From assembly GCA_015487015.1 (NCBI GenBank), contig WFQP01000114.1, positions 1-41,888 on the forward strand: DNA of 41,888 nucleotides, in the 5' to 3' direction. Origin of the DNA: Thiomicrorhabdus sp. (lineage in GTDB: Bacteria; Pseudomonadota; Gammaproteobacteria; Thiomicrospirales; Thiomicrospiraceae). Of the stretch, positions 26,459 to 34,976 are shown in pieces. Both the position numbers and the translations under genes were made by a program. The first letter of the stretch is position 1, and each line of letters begins with the position of its first letter. The notes below the pieces were generated by a model, which was given only the letters and a program-made list of their open reading frames with translations, was not told the origin of the DNA and did no database searches.

Positions 26459-27967
26459 ATGTCGGAATCCCAAAAAAATGTGCCTAAAGTTGATGAAAAT
26501 AAAATTATTGCAGAGCGTCGAGCAAAATTAACGGCACTAAGAGAGGGCGGGCACTCTTACCCTAATTCTTTTCGCCGTGAAAACTATGCTGAAGAACTTC
26601 ACATGGCGTTTGATGCAAAATCCAAAGAAGAGCTAGCCGAGGCGGAGCCTGTTCGTGTAAAAATAGCGGGCCGTATGATGCTACGCCGCATTATGGGGAA
26701 AGCCAGTTTTGCAACCTTGCAAGACCCAACTGGACGTATTCAAATTTATGTAACGCGTGACGAACTGCCTACTGATTTTTATAATACCCAGTTTAAAAAA
26801 TGGGACTTAGGTGACATCGTGGGTGCCGAAGGGTATTTGTTTAAGACTAATACGGGCGAGCTTTCTATTCATGTTGAGCACATTGAGCTGATTACTAAGT
26901 CAATTCGTCCTCTGCCGGATAAGTTTCATGGCTTACAAGATCAAGAAATGCGCTACCGTCAGCGTTATGTTGATCTGATCGTCAATGAAGAGAGTCGTAA
27001 AACGTTTGTATTACGTTCTAAAATTGTTCAGCATGTGCGTAATTTCTTAATTCGTCACGATTTTATGGAAGTTGAAACCCCAATGATGCACGTCATTCCT
27101 GGGGGGGCAACCGCGAAGCCATTTAACACTCACCATAACGCTTTAGATATGCCGTTGTATTTGCGTATTGCACCTGAGTTGTATTTAAAACGTCTGGTTG
27201 TGGGTGGGTTTGAACGTGTCTTTGAAATTAACCGAAGCTTCCGTAATGAAGGGCTGTCAACACGCCATAATCCAGAATTTACTATGGTTGAGTTTTATGC
27301 TTCCTACACGGATTACCATCAGTTGATGGATTACACCGAAGAGTTGCTAAAAGAGTTGGCGGAGCTGTCTGTTGGTTCTACTAAAGTACCTTATCAAGGG
27401 CAAGAGTTTGATTTTGGTAAGCCGTTTGCACGACTCTCAATGAAAGAGGCGATTGTTCAGTACAATAAAGGCGTCACTTTAGAGCAGTTGGATACCTTGG
27501 AAGGCGCGCAATCGGTGGCACGATCGTTGAATGTTCATCTAGATGATAATTATGGTTTAGGTAAGATTTGGACTGAAATTTTTGAAGAGACGGTTGAAGA
27601 AAAATTGATGGACCCAACCTTTATTACGGAATACCCTGCTGAAGTTTCTCCTTTAGCACGTCGTAATGATCAAAATTCATTTATTACCGATCGTTTTGAA
27701 TTGTTTATTGGTGGCCGTGAGTTGGCGAATGGCTTTAACGAGTTAAATGATTCAGAAGATCAGGCGGAGCGTTTTAAATCGCAAGTGGCTGCAAAAGATG
27801 CGGGTGATGATGAGGCGATGCACTTTGATGAAGATTACATTAAAGCACTAGAGCATGGTATGCCGCCTACTGCTGGAGAAGGGATTGGAATCGACCGTTT
27901 GGTGATGTTATTTACCGATTCAGCCTCTATTCGTGATGTACTTTTATTTCCGCACATGCGCCAATAG
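26459..27967 (+). CDS. lysS: Lysyl-tRNA synthetase, class II
   Basis: Charges tRNA-Lys in the cytoplasm. The protein is 502 residues, normal for LysS. The N-terminal OB-fold anticodon-binding domain is at about 60-165 ([20 protein letters not shown]). The class II catalytic core carries motif 2 ([18 protein letters not shown]) and motif 3 ([20 protein letters not shown]). ATG 26459 is 92 bases after prfB. A weak AAGAGA precedes it, so it may depend partly on the prfB transcript. Two hairpins follow the stop. Confidence 0.96.
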   Translation: MSESQKNVPKVDENKIIAERRAKLTALREGGHSYPNSFRRENYAEELHMAFDAKSKEELAEAEPVRVKIAGRMMLRRIMGKASFATLQDPTGRIQIYVTRDELPTDFYNTQFKKWDLGDIVGAEGYLFKTNTGELSIHVEHIELITKSIRPLPDKFHGLQDQEMRYRQRYVDLIVNEESRKTFVLRSKIVQHVRNFLIRHDFMEVETPMMHVIPGGATAKPFNTHHNALDMPLYLRIAPELYLKRLVVGGFERVFEINRSFRNEGLSTRHNPEFTMVEFYASYTDYHQLMDYTEELLKELAELSVGSTKVPYQGQEFDFGKPFARLSMKEAIVQYNKGVTLEQLDTLEGAQSVARSLNVHLDDNYGLGKIWTEIFEETVEEKLMDPTFITEYPAEVSPLARRNDQNSFITDRFELFIGGRELANGFNELNDSEDQAERFKSQVAAKDAGDDEAMHFDEDYIKALEHGMPPTAGEGIGIDRLVMLFTDSASIRDVLLFPHMRQ

Positions 27968-27987
27968 ATTGTTCATAAATGTACATG

Positions 27988-28010
27988 TGAGGCTTACGCC
28001 TCATTTGTTT
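27988..28010 (+). terminator. Hairpin after lysS
   Basis: TGAGGC (27988-27993), TTAC and GCCTCA (27998-28003) form a tight stem-loop followed by TTTGTTTTT, a plausible rho-independent terminator for lysS. Confidence 0.65.
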
Positions 28011-28012
28011 TT

Positions 28013-28040
28013 AAATGGCCTCGTTTTTACGGGGCCATTT
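28013..28040. terminator. Second hairpin between lysS and the VF530 gene
   Basis: AAATGGCC (28013-28020) and GGCCATTT (28033-28040) form an 8-bp stem with a 12-base loop. It is placed to serve the converging reverse-strand gene and as a backup for lysS. Confidence 0.6.
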
Positions 28041-28054
28041 TATTTATACTTTCC

Positions 28055-28297
28055 CTAATTTGTTTTTGACTTGAGATAAAGGGCTTCAACTTTAGTTCTT
28101 GCCCAAGGCGTTTTACGTAAAAAGGTTAGGCTGGATTTTAAGCTTGGGTTACTTTTAAAGCAGTTGATTGGAATCAGTTCGGCTAGCTCTTCCCAGCCAT
28201 AGTTTGCCTCAAGTTGCGTCATAATTTCTTTTAAAGAGATGCCATGCAGTGGGTCTTTAGGGTGGCTTCTTTCGGTATTGTTTTTTGAGTCAGTCAT
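28055..28297 (-). CDS. VF530-type small DNA-binding protein
   Basis: An 80-residue protein with the VF530/DUF2132 pattern: [20 protein letters not shown], then [20 protein letters not shown] and [13 protein letters not shown]530 from Vibrio fischeri is a known small fold reported to bind DNA; the role in cells is not established. The gene overlaps the end of the glycosyltransferase gene by 8 bases, so it is translationally coupled to it. Confidence 0.78.
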   Translation of the reverse strand: MTDSKNNTERSHPKDPLHGISLKEIMTQLEANYGWEELAELIPINCFKSNPSLKSSLTFLRKTPWARTKVEALYLKSKTN

Positions 28298-29606
28298 CGT
28301 TAGTTAGGTCTCTGTTTTTTGCTTCGATCCATTGTGCCATATATTGAGTGCTTTTGTGATGGTGATGGTTGAGCATTAAGCCAATAAATAGGGTTTGGCG
28401 GTGTTTTTCGGGGTGTTGAATGATTGCATTAATCTGTTTAAATAAGTTGTCTTGGCTGTGGTGCGGGGCAAGATAGCGAGATTGTACAATATTAAATCCA
28501 GCCTGTTGAGCGGCCTTCCAGCACTGAAAATCTAGGTAGAGTTCGACAGAAGCTTGCGCAAACGGTTCTGCGCGATTGGAAATCCCCCCCCCCCATTCGG
28601 ACTGTTCTGTACTTTGCATGGATTCAACCCCAATGGAGGTGGTTACGCTTGGGGTGCCACAAAGCATCGATTCTGCCAGCTTACCTTTAATGCCTGCGCC
28701 AAAACGTAGGGGGGCTAAACATACTTTAGCTTGTCGAATTACGTCTAAGGCGTTGGGTGCCCATCCCTTGATTTTAAACCCCTGTTTGTCACTGTGAAGT
28801 TGCGTGGCTTTTGGGGGTGGATAGGCGCCATAAATATGGAGTTCAGCGTGTGGTAATTGTTGGCGAATAAGAGGCCAAATTTCTTGTTTTAACCACAGTA
28901 CTGCATCCCAATTAGGATCGTGTCTAAAGTTTCCGATGGCGATAAAGTGTTGGCGTTCTTCAAAGCAGGGAAGTGTTTGAGGCTGGAACTGTGTTTTTGA
29001 ATATAAAAATGGCAGGTAGCAAAGTTGTTGACTAGGAACTTGAAACTGTTGTTGCAGTAATTTCATTTCAAATTCTGAAATCATTAAAGTGAGATCGCAA
29101 CGAAAAATAGCCGCTATTTCTCGTTTGGCTAAATCGGTTTGTGCCATCTCTGTAAATAGGTGTGATGGGTTATGGAGAGGTACTTGTGTTAAATCGATGC
29201 TTTCTGGTTTTATTTTTAAATAGGTTTTAATCAGAGTTTGTCGTATAGCTCGCAAGCTATGAAGGTCCTCTGTGTTTAAAATTCGAAGCGTGGTTGGCAG
29301 GTGTTTTTCAATACGCCAGCCAAATTGCTCTTCCATCATAAAGCGGTCAAAAATAACCATAGAGGGGTGTAAGTCTTGAATGAAGGTATCAAAACAGGCA
29401 CTGTTTAGCTTAATCGGGTGTTCTTTAATCCCTAAATGAGTTAAATTGGTTTTATGTTCGCCTTGTTTTGCGGGGCTGGCAAAGGTAATTTGCCAGCCTT
29501 GTGCTTGAAACTGCGCAATGATTTGCATCATTCGAGTGCCCGCTGCGGATGAGTTAGGTTCTGGCCATACGTAGCCAATAATAAGCAATTTTTTTACAAA
29601 AACCAT
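28290..29606 (-). CDS. Glycosyltransferase (family 4-like) with internal G11 tract
   Basis: A 438-residue putative GT-B fold glycosyltransferase. The N-terminal half begins [20 protein letters not shown], and the C-terminal donor-binding half contains [20 protein letters not shown] (298-317), the usual group 1 signature region. Acceptor and sugar donor are unknown; surface polysaccharide or protein glycosylation are possible. Residues Gly339-341 are coded by GGG codons that, with the Trp before, give 11 consecutive G on the coding strand (28584-28594). Slippage there would remove about 100 C-terminal residues. A second tract (29632-29641) lies 26 bases before the start codon, in the promoter/5' UTR. 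Together these suggest phase-variable expression (inference). Confidence 0.82.
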   Translation of the reverse strand: MVFVKKLLIIGYVWPEPNSSAAGTRMMQIIAQFQAQGWQITFASPAKQGEHKTNLTHLGIKEHPIKLNSACFDTFIQDLHPSMVIFDRFMMEEQFGWRIEKHLPTTLRILNTEDLHSLRAIRQTLIKTYLKIKPESIDLTQVPLHNPSHLFTEMAQTDLAKREIAAIFRCDLTLMISEFEMKLLQQQFQVPSQQLCYLPFLYSKTQFQPQTLPCFEERQHFIAIGNFRHDPNWDAVLWLKQEIWPLIRQQLPHAELHIYGAYPPPKATQLHSDKQGFKIKGWAPNALDVIRQAKVCLAPLRFGAGIKGKLAESMLCGTPSVTTSIGVESMQSTEQSEWGGGISNRAEPFAQASVELYLDFQCWKAAQQAGFNIVQSRYLAPHHSQDNLFKQINAIIQHPEKHRQTLFIGLMLNHHHHKSTQYMAQWIEAKNRDLTNDD

Positions 29607-29631
29607 TAACGTCGTTCGCCTTACAATATTA

Positions 29632-29641
29632 GGGGGGGGGG
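29632..29641. repeat. G10 homopolymer in the glycosyltransferase 5' region
   Basis: Ten consecutive G on the plus strand, C on the strand of the glycosyltransferase gene, located 26 bases upstream of its ATG and about 135 bases upstream of the divergent lipoprotein gene. Length change could alter the distance between promoter elements or the ribosome-binding region. Confidence 0.9.
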
Positions 29642-29777
29642 AAATAATGTTTATTTTAATGCTTTATTGAGTGTGTAGTGTTTTTGAATGTATTAAAATA
29701 TTCACTATAGGTTGTATAAGGCGTAACAGGTAAGTAACTTGCCAGATTAATGTGTATAAAATGAGGTAGTATCGAGT

Positions 29778-30092
29778 ATGTACATGAAAAAAATAGTATT
29801 GATGATTGCTTTTATTATGACCGCTTTTTTATTGACAGCATGTGATAAGGTTGCAAACAGTGCTAAGAATTTACAGTCAGATTGGGTTGGGTTGGATCGA
29901 AAAGTTGAGCTGTACAGTTGCATGACAGGTAAGCTGATTAAGGTGTATAAAGGGGATGTGCGACTGAACCCAGAAGATACTTTGGGAACCTCTTTATTAA
30001 TTGACGGAAAAAAATTACAAACAAATTTGTGCTTTGTGATTGCAGAAATTGGTGTTAAAGAAGAGTTTGTATCGAATAATTCAACACCGTAA
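29778..30092 (+). CDS. Small lipoprotein of unknown function
   Basis: A 104-residue protein with a lipoprotein signal peptide and lipobox LLTAC (Cys22 from ATG 29778; ATG 29784 is equally possible). The mature part is short, with SDWVGLDRKVELYSCMTGK, VRLNPEDTLGTSLLI and two further cysteines. No family was recognised. It is the first of four same-strand genes (lipoprotein, lipoprotein, diguanylate cyclase, FKBP). GAGGT at 29763-29767 is a modest ribosome-binding site. Confidence 0.7.
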   Translation: MYMKKIVLMIAFIMTAFLLTACDKVANSAKNLQSDWVGLDRKVELYSCMTGKLIKVYKGDVRLNPEDTLGTSLLIDGKKLQTNLCFVIAEIGVKEEFVSNNSTP

Positions 30093-30129
30093 GTTTTAGA
30101 ATCGCTTTCACCTTGTTCCAAAAATAAAA

Positions 30130-30582
30130 ATGAATATAAAAAATATGATTAAGTTTAATAGAGTTAAAAATTGGGTCAGCCAAGGAATATTGGCTGCCGT
30201 GTCAGTCACGGTTTTGTCGGGTTGTTCAAGTGTGGGTAGCGTTGCGGACAGCGTCGGTGCGTCTTTGGTTTCTGCTGGGGATAGTTTGCAGTCGGCGATG
30301 GGAAGTGTTCAGGCCGTTCAGGTGAGTGAAGATACCTTTGATTTAACTGAAAGGTATGATGAGCCTGTGACTGGCTTTGATAGTTGGTCAATGCGTGTTA
30401 AAGCGAAACAGGTGTGTAATGAAGGTTACATTTATCAGTCTCGCCATGCTTTTAAGGAGGGAGAGTTTGCTAAAAGTCATGAACCATGTGTGGAGGGAGA
30501 GTCTTGCCGTTATACGCTAGAGTGGCGTATTAAGTGTAAAAAAGTACCCTATGAGCCCTTTAGTTTGTTTGGAAAAACATAG
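30130..30582 (+). CDS. Second small lipoprotein of unknown function
   Basis: A 150-residue putative lipoprotein with an N-terminal basic stretch, a hydrophobic segment and lipobox LSGC (Cys32). The mature part holds four cysteines (QVCNEGYIYQ, EPCVEGESC, RIKCKKV), which may form two disulfides, after a Ser/Val-rich linker. No family was recognised. No ribosome-binding site is evident before ATG 30130, and ATG 30145 is an alternative. It starts 37 bases after the first lipoprotein gene. Confidence 0.65.
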   Translation: MNIKNMIKFNRVKNWVSQGILAAVSVTVLSGCSSVGSVADSVGASLVSAGDSLQSAMGSVQAVQVSEDTFDLTERYDEPVTGFDSWSMRVKAKQVCNEGYIYQSRHAFKEGEFAKSHEPCVEGESCRYTLEWRIKCKKVPYEPFSLFGKT

Positions 30583-30614
30583 TGGACGTTATGTTGTTAT
30601 TCAAGGGCTTTTAA

Positions 30615-31844
30615 ATGGTTGTTTTAAAACACTATACATGGCTAATTATTCTGAGCGTGTTTGCAATTTGGTCGTCGACTAAAATTTCATCTTGGCCAGA
30701 GTCAATTCAAGGTATTTTGGTTTTTTTCCCTTATGTAGCCGTTGCGTTAGGGCTTTTTATTGCGCTATGGTTAAATCGAATTCAGCCTGTACTTATTTTA
30801 TTGAGTCTAGGTTGTTTTAATGCTGTGTTATTCTACTTCTCCTCTTCAGCTTTTGGGTTGGATCTAACAGAAGAGACGCTTTTTCCTGTTTTAAGTATTT
30901 TATTGCCACTGAATATTTTACTGTGGATATTTTTGCCTGAAAAAGGCATTTTTAATAAACGTTTAAATTCACTGGTTGTTTTGATATTTTTGGTGCAAAC
31001 AGTGCTGCTCTACTGGTTATTAATAGGAGTTCCAGAAGAGTGGTTGATGTTATTAAGTGTGCCTGTTGTTCAAAGCTCGAGTATTATATTGCTCTCTTTT
31101 TCTGCGGGAATTATGTTCTTATTAACGCTCTTTTTTATTGTGTTAAAAATGAATCAATCTAGTTTTAAAATTCTTTATCATGCGGTATTTGTGGTGCTGG
31201 TTCTAATGTTAGTGGGAGTGGGGCAAGGCTTTAACTTAAATACACTGGCTTGGTTTTCAACCTTTTCAGCGATTGTTTTAACGTTAGCGATGATTTTTGA
31301 GGCACATCGTATTGCCTATACGGATGAGTTAACAGGAATTTTGGGGCGCCGAGCGCTCATGGAGCATTTTTTAGGGCTGGGTAAAAAATATGTGATTGCC
31401 ATGATCGATATCGATCACTTTAAAAAGTTTAATGACGAGTATGGCCATGACGTGGGTGATGAGGTTTTACGACGCGTGGCACGGGTATTGGATGGTGTAA
31501 AAGGTGGAAGTGCCTTTCGGTATGGCGGAGAAGAGTTTACGATCGTGTTTGCCAATAAAACTGTGAATGAAGTCATGGAGGAGTTGGAGTATATTCGCCG
31601 TAAAGTGGAGTCGGGTGTCATTGAGTTTCGAGTTGGTTTGAAGTCAATTAAAACCAATGTAACGATCAGTATCGGTGCCGCGCAATCGGATATCGATTTT
31701 AACGTGGCGAAGGATGTTTTAAAACTGGCTGACAAAGGGTTGTTCGAGGCAAAGCTGGCAGGGCGTAATCAGATTATTGTTCGTGAGTATGCCATTTCAT
31801 CATCCAAAGTAAATCATTACAAAGGCTCAAAATCGGATGAATAG
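30615..31844 (+). CDS. Membrane-bound diguanylate cyclase (GGDEF)
   Basis: A 409-residue protein that would make cyclic di-GMP. Residues 1-228 contain about seven hydrophobic helices with no recognised sensor family. The GGDEF domain (about 232-400) has TDELTGILGRRALMEHF, MIDIDHFKKFNDEYGHDVGD and the active-site GGEEF at 304-308 (FRYGGEEF), so it looks catalytically competent. The product-inhibition site RxxD expected shortly before GGEEF is not seen (KGGSAFRY there). AAGGG (30604-30608) precedes ATG 30615. The end overlaps the FKBP gene by 8 bases, and two lipoprotein genes precede it. Confidence 0.9.
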   Translation: MVVLKHYTWLIILSVFAIWSSTKISSWPESIQGILVFFPYVAVALGLFIALWLNRIQPVLILLSLGCFNAVLFYFSSSAFGLDLTEETLFPVLSILLPLNILLWIFLPEKGIFNKRLNSLVVLIFLVQTVLLYWLLIGVPEEWLMLLSVPVVQSSSIILLSFSAGIMFLLTLFFIVLKMNQSSFKILYHAVFVVLVLMLVGVGQGFNLNTLAWFSTFSAIVLTLAMIFEAHRIAYTDELTGILGRRALMEHFLGLGKKYVIAMIDIDHFKKFNDEYGHDVGDEVLRRVARVLDGVKGGSAFRYGGEEFTIVFANKTVNEVMEELEYIRRKVESGVIEFRVGLKSIKTNVTISIGAAQSDIDFNVAKDVLKLADKGLFEAKLAGRNQIIVREYAISSSKVNHYKGSKSDE

Positions 31845-32283
31845 CCGTTCAATATTAGTGGTCAAAGAGCGTAGTGAGATCGACATTGAATTTCAACTTA
31901 CTTTTTTAGACGGTACAATTATTGAAGAGACCCCAAAAGGGGAGGTACTTCACTTTTCTCTAGGAGATGGCACCTTTTTACCCCAGTTAGAAGAGATGTT
32001 AATTGGCTTGGAAATTGGTACGGTAGCCAAGTTAACGCTCTCACCAGAGCGTGCATTTGGGATGTCGGACCCTGAAAAAATTCACTGGATGGATCGTGAA
32101 AACTTTTCTGAAAGTATGAACTTACAGGAAGGGTTTGTGATTGGTTTTCAGACCCCAAGTGGGGAGGAAGTGCCAGGAACCATTAAAGCGATCAATGAAA
32201 GTCAGGTAGAGGTTGATTTTAACCACCCTTTAGCGGATCAAACCATTGTTTTTGAAGTCACGATTAAAGCCATTTACGGTTAG
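31837..32283 (+). CDS. fkpB: FKBP-type peptidyl-prolyl isomerase (SlpA/FkpB-like)
   Basis: A 148-residue FKBP-type PPIase of the SlpA/FkpB kind. The FKBP core begins FQLTFLDGTIIEET, has FSLGDGTFLPQLEEMLIGL and, as in SlyD/SlpA proteins, an inserted flap domain (about 70-125: LSPERAFGMSDPEKIHWMDR). It catalyses Xaa-Pro isomerisation and assists folding in the cytoplasm. The start overlaps the end of the diguanylate cyclase gene by 8 bases. In many proteobacteria this gene sits near ispH or lspA, which are not present here. Confidence 0.85.
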   Translation: MNSRSILVVKERSEIDIEFQLTFLDGTIIEETPKGEVLHFSLGDGTFLPQLEEMLIGLEIGTVAKLTLSPERAFGMSDPEKIHWMDRENFSESMNLQEGFVIGFQTPSGEEVPGTIKAINESQVEVDFNHPLADQTIVFEVTIKAIYG

Positions 32284-32292
32284 CTTTAAAAT

Positions 32293-32302
32293 CCCCCCCC
32301 CC
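32293..32302. repeat. C10 homopolymer between converging genes
   Basis: Ten consecutive C lie 10 bases after the FKBP stop and 8 bases before the end of the reverse-strand PP0621-like gene. It has no obvious terminator structure. Confidence 0.9.
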
Positions 32303-32309
32303 TTATTTT

Positions 32310-32579
32310 TTATTCAGCACTCTTCTGTTTGGCATGAAAATCCTGCATGTGTCCTTCACTGCAAAAGGTATCTTTACCGTCGTAATAGGCGTTAGACTGA
32401 GGCAGGTGAACTCCGCATTGAGCACATTGAACCATCGATTCACTGGTGGTGCTTTTGTCTGTAGCAGGCGTGTCTTCAAGAGGTTGTTGTTTACTGCGAA
32501 TTTCAATGATTCGATTCAATGTAAATCGAATGATTAAAAAGACGAACACAATAAAGATTAAAAAAATAATGGCTTTCAT
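32310..32579 (-). CDS. PP0621-type small membrane protein
   Basis: An 89-residue protein with one N-terminal transmembrane helix (about 3-19) and a cytosolic or periplasmic tail. The tail carries CAQCGVHLPQSNAYY and FCSEGHMQDFH, a compact zinc-ribbon-like cysteine/histidine pattern. It resembles the PP0621 family of unknown function. The gene is alone on the reverse strand and divergent from sucC. Confidence 0.72.
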   Translation of the reverse strand: MKAIIFLIFIVFVFLIIRFTLNRIIEIRSKQQPLEDTPATDKSTTSESMVQCAQCGVHLPQSNAYYDGKDTFCSEGHMQDFHAKQKSAE

Positions 32580-32920
32580 TTTTAGGGGGCTTTTGGTTTG
32601 GAATTAATTTAAGTATAGAGCTTATTGATGCACGATCATAAAGGAATCTTTAATCATTATACGTTCCAATAGGAGTATTCATTAACTATTATGGGTGGCC
32701 ATAAGATTTGTTAATGCAATCTTGCTCTAAAAATCATACAATGATAACAATTTTTATCTTTTAATTCATCTTAACGCGCTTCTGCAATTTTGTTTGTATA
32801 GAGACAAATAATAAACCCAAAAAATTATGGATTTATTTTAGGAAGTGCATTTAAAAACGCTATTTTTATAGCTGGCATTTACGGCTCAAATAATAGGGTA
32901 GGTTGGAGACATTTCGTTAC
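32580..32920. other. Regulatory gap between PP0621-like gene and sucC
   Basis: No gene is visible in these 341 AT-rich bases. A perfect inverted repeat TTATGG-GTGG-CCATAA is at 32689-32704, and a short one, TTTGT-ATAGAG-ACAAA, at about 32792-32807. Either could be an operator for sucCD or the divergent gene. No clear -35/-10 pair was found. Confidence 0.5.
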
Positions 32921-34084
32921 ATGAATTTACATGAGTATCAGTCCAAAGCACTTTTTTCTGAATATGGTATCGGCATTCCTAAGGGCTGTTTAATTACAGC
33001 ACTCAGTGAACTTGATTCTGCTTTAAAGCATATCGACAGCTCAGGGTGGGTTGTTAAAGCACAAATTCATGCTGGTGCGCGTGGGAAAGCAGGGGGGGTA
33101 AAACTGGTTAAAACTCCTCAAGAAGCGCATGAGGTTGCAAGTGCCTTATTGGGCAGTTCGCTGGCGACGATTCAAACAGCAGGCAAAGCCCTGCCCATTA
33201 ACAGTGTGTTGATTGAAGAGACATTAGCGATTGAAAGTGAGCTGTATTTAAGTTTGCTGGTAGATCGTGTGACCCATACACATACCTTTGTGATCTCCTC
33301 AGAAGGGGGGATGGATATTGAAGAGGTGGCGGAAAAAACGCCTGAAAAAATTCTGTCCATTCATATTGACCTTACGGTAGGCGTAATGCCTTATCAGTGT
33401 CGAGAAGTGGGGTTTGCGCTGGGTTTAAAAGGGGAGGCCTTTAAACAGATTGGCGTGTTAATGAAACAGTTTTATCAATTAGCATTAGATAAAGACATTT
33501 CACAACTTGAAATTAACCCTCTTGTGCGTACGACTGATAACCAGTTGATTGCACTGGATGCCAAAGTCAATATTGACTCCAATGCGCTATACAGACAACC
33601 AGACTTGGTTAAGATGCGAGATACCACTCAGGAAGATGCACGAGAGGTGAAAGCCGCAGAACATGAACTGAATTACATTGCACTGGATGGTGATATTGGT
33701 TGCATGGTAAACGGTGCAGGCTTGGCCATGGCGACGATGGATTTAATTAAATTGAATGGCGGCGAACCTGCTAATTTTTTAGATGTCGGCGGAGGGGCAA
33801 CCCCTGAGCGAGTAGCCGAAGCTTTTAAGCTTATTTTATCTTCATCTGAAGTAAAATCCATTTTAGTCAATATTTTTGGCGGCATTGTACGCTGTGATTT
33901 GATTGCCGAAGGCATTATTAAAGCCGTGCAAGAGGTTGGACTAACCATTCCTGTTGTGGTGCGCTTAGAAGGCACAAATGTTGAATTAGGGCGTGAAAAA
34001 TTAGCGCAAAGTGGCTTACGCATTATCACCGCAGACGGATTGGCCGATGCCGCAGTTAAAGCCGTTGATCTAGCAGGAAAATAA
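32921..34084 (+). CDS. sucC: Succinyl-CoA ligase, ADP-forming, beta subunit
   Basis: Beta subunit of succinyl-CoA synthetase, converting succinyl-CoA to succinate with nucleotide triphosphate formation in the TCA cycle. The protein is 387 residues from ATG 32921; the N-terminus [17 protein letters not shown] is canonical, so the in-frame TTG at 32903 is not used. The ATP-grasp segment has [16 protein letters not shown]. The C-terminal ligase-CoA domain contains [12 protein letters not shown] and [16 protein letters not shown]. sucD follows after 5 bases. A malate-CoA ligase (MtkA) is related, but the close SucC match favours SucC. GGTTGGAG lies 12 bases before the start, rather far. Confidence 0.93.
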   Translation: MNLHEYQSKALFSEYGIGIPKGCLITALSELDSALKHIDSSGWVVKAQIHAGARGKAGGVKLVKTPQEAHEVASALLGSSLATIQTAGKALPINSVLIEETLAIESELYLSLLVDRVTHTHTFVISSEGGMDIEEVAEKTPEKILSIHIDLTVGVMPYQCREVGFALGLKGEAFKQIGVLMKQFYQLALDKDISQLEINPLVRTTDNQLIALDAKVNIDSNALYRQPDLVKMRDTTQEDAREVKAAEHELNYIALDGDIGCMVNGAGLAMATMDLIKLNGGEPANFLDVGGGATPERVAEAFKLILSSSEVKSILVNIFGGIVRCDLIAEGIIKAVQEVGLTIPVVVRLEGTNVELGREKLAQSGLRIITADGLADAAVKAVDLAGK

Positions 34085-34089
34085 AAAGA

Positions 34090-34974
34090 ATGAGTATTTT
34101 AATCAATCACAACACAAAAGTTATCTGCCAAGGATTTACCGGAAAACAGGGCAGCTTTCACTCCGAACAAGCGATTGCTTACGGCACCAAAATGGTGGGT
34201 GGCGTTACCCCAGGAAAAGGTGGCCAAACGCATTTGGGATTGCCTGTTTTTAATACGGTAAAAGAAGCGGTTGCACAAACGGGTGCAGAAGCGTCGATGA
34301 TTTATGTGCCGCCTGCCTTTGCAGCAGACTCCATTATTGAAGCGATTATGGCGGGTATTAAAGTTATTACCTGTATTACCGAAGGCATTCCAGTTGCGGA
34401 CATGTTAAAAGTTCGTGCAGTGTTAGAAAACTCTGGCTCCTTCTTAATTGGTCCAAATTGTCCTGGTTTAATCACTCCAGGAGATGACAAACAAGCGGGT
34501 TGTAAAATTGGCATTATGCCGGGGCACATTCACTTGGTTGGTAAAGTGGGCGTGGTTTCACGTTCAGGTACTTTAACTTATGAAGCGGTGCATCAAACCA
34601 CTCAAAATGGCTTAGGGCAATCGACCTGTGTGGGGATTGGTGGCGATCCGATTCAAGGCATGAATTTTATTGACTGTTTGGCACTGTTTCAAGAAGACCC
34701 CCAAACCGAAGGTATTATTATGGTCGGTGAGATTGGTGGGCAAGCTGAAGAGGATGCCGCAGAATTTATTCAAGCGCATGTGACCAAACCCGTTGTGGCG
34801 TATATTGCGGGTGTTACTGCTCCAGCCGGCAAGCGCATGGGTCATGCGGGTGCAATTGTAAGTGGTGGAAAAGGAACCGCTGAAGCTAAATTTGAAGCAT
34901 TGGAATCGGCGGGTGTGATTATCGTATCTTCCCCCGCAGAGTTAGGCAGTGCGATGTTAAAGGCTCTGTCTTAA
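34090..34974 (+). CDS. sucD: Succinyl-CoA ligase, ADP-forming, alpha subunit
   Basis: A 294-residue alpha subunit that carries the phospho-histidine intermediate. The CoA-binding N-terminal domain begins [29 protein letters not shown] follows, and the active-site His252 lies in [17 protein letters not shown]. It pairs with sucC directly upstream. The stop is 2 bases before the nadE start, so the NAD synthetase gene is probably part of the same transcript. The usual upstream sucAB (2-oxoglutarate dehydrogenase) genes are not adjacent. Confidence 0.95.
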   Translation: MSILINHNTKVICQGFTGKQGSFHSEQAIAYGTKMVGGVTPGKGGQTHLGLPVFNTVKEAVAQTGAEASMIYVPPAFAADSIIEAIMAGIKVITCITEGIPVADMLKVRAVLENSGSFLIGPNCPGLITPGDDKQAGCKIGIMPGHIHLVGKVGVVSRSGTLTYEAVHQTTQNGLGQSTCVGIGGDPIQGMNFIDCLALFQEDPQTEGIIMVGEIGGQAEEDAAEFIQAHVTKPVVAYIAGVTAPAGKRMGHAGAIVSGGKGTAEAKFEALESAGVIIVSSPAELGSAMLKALS

Positions 34975-34976
34975 TT

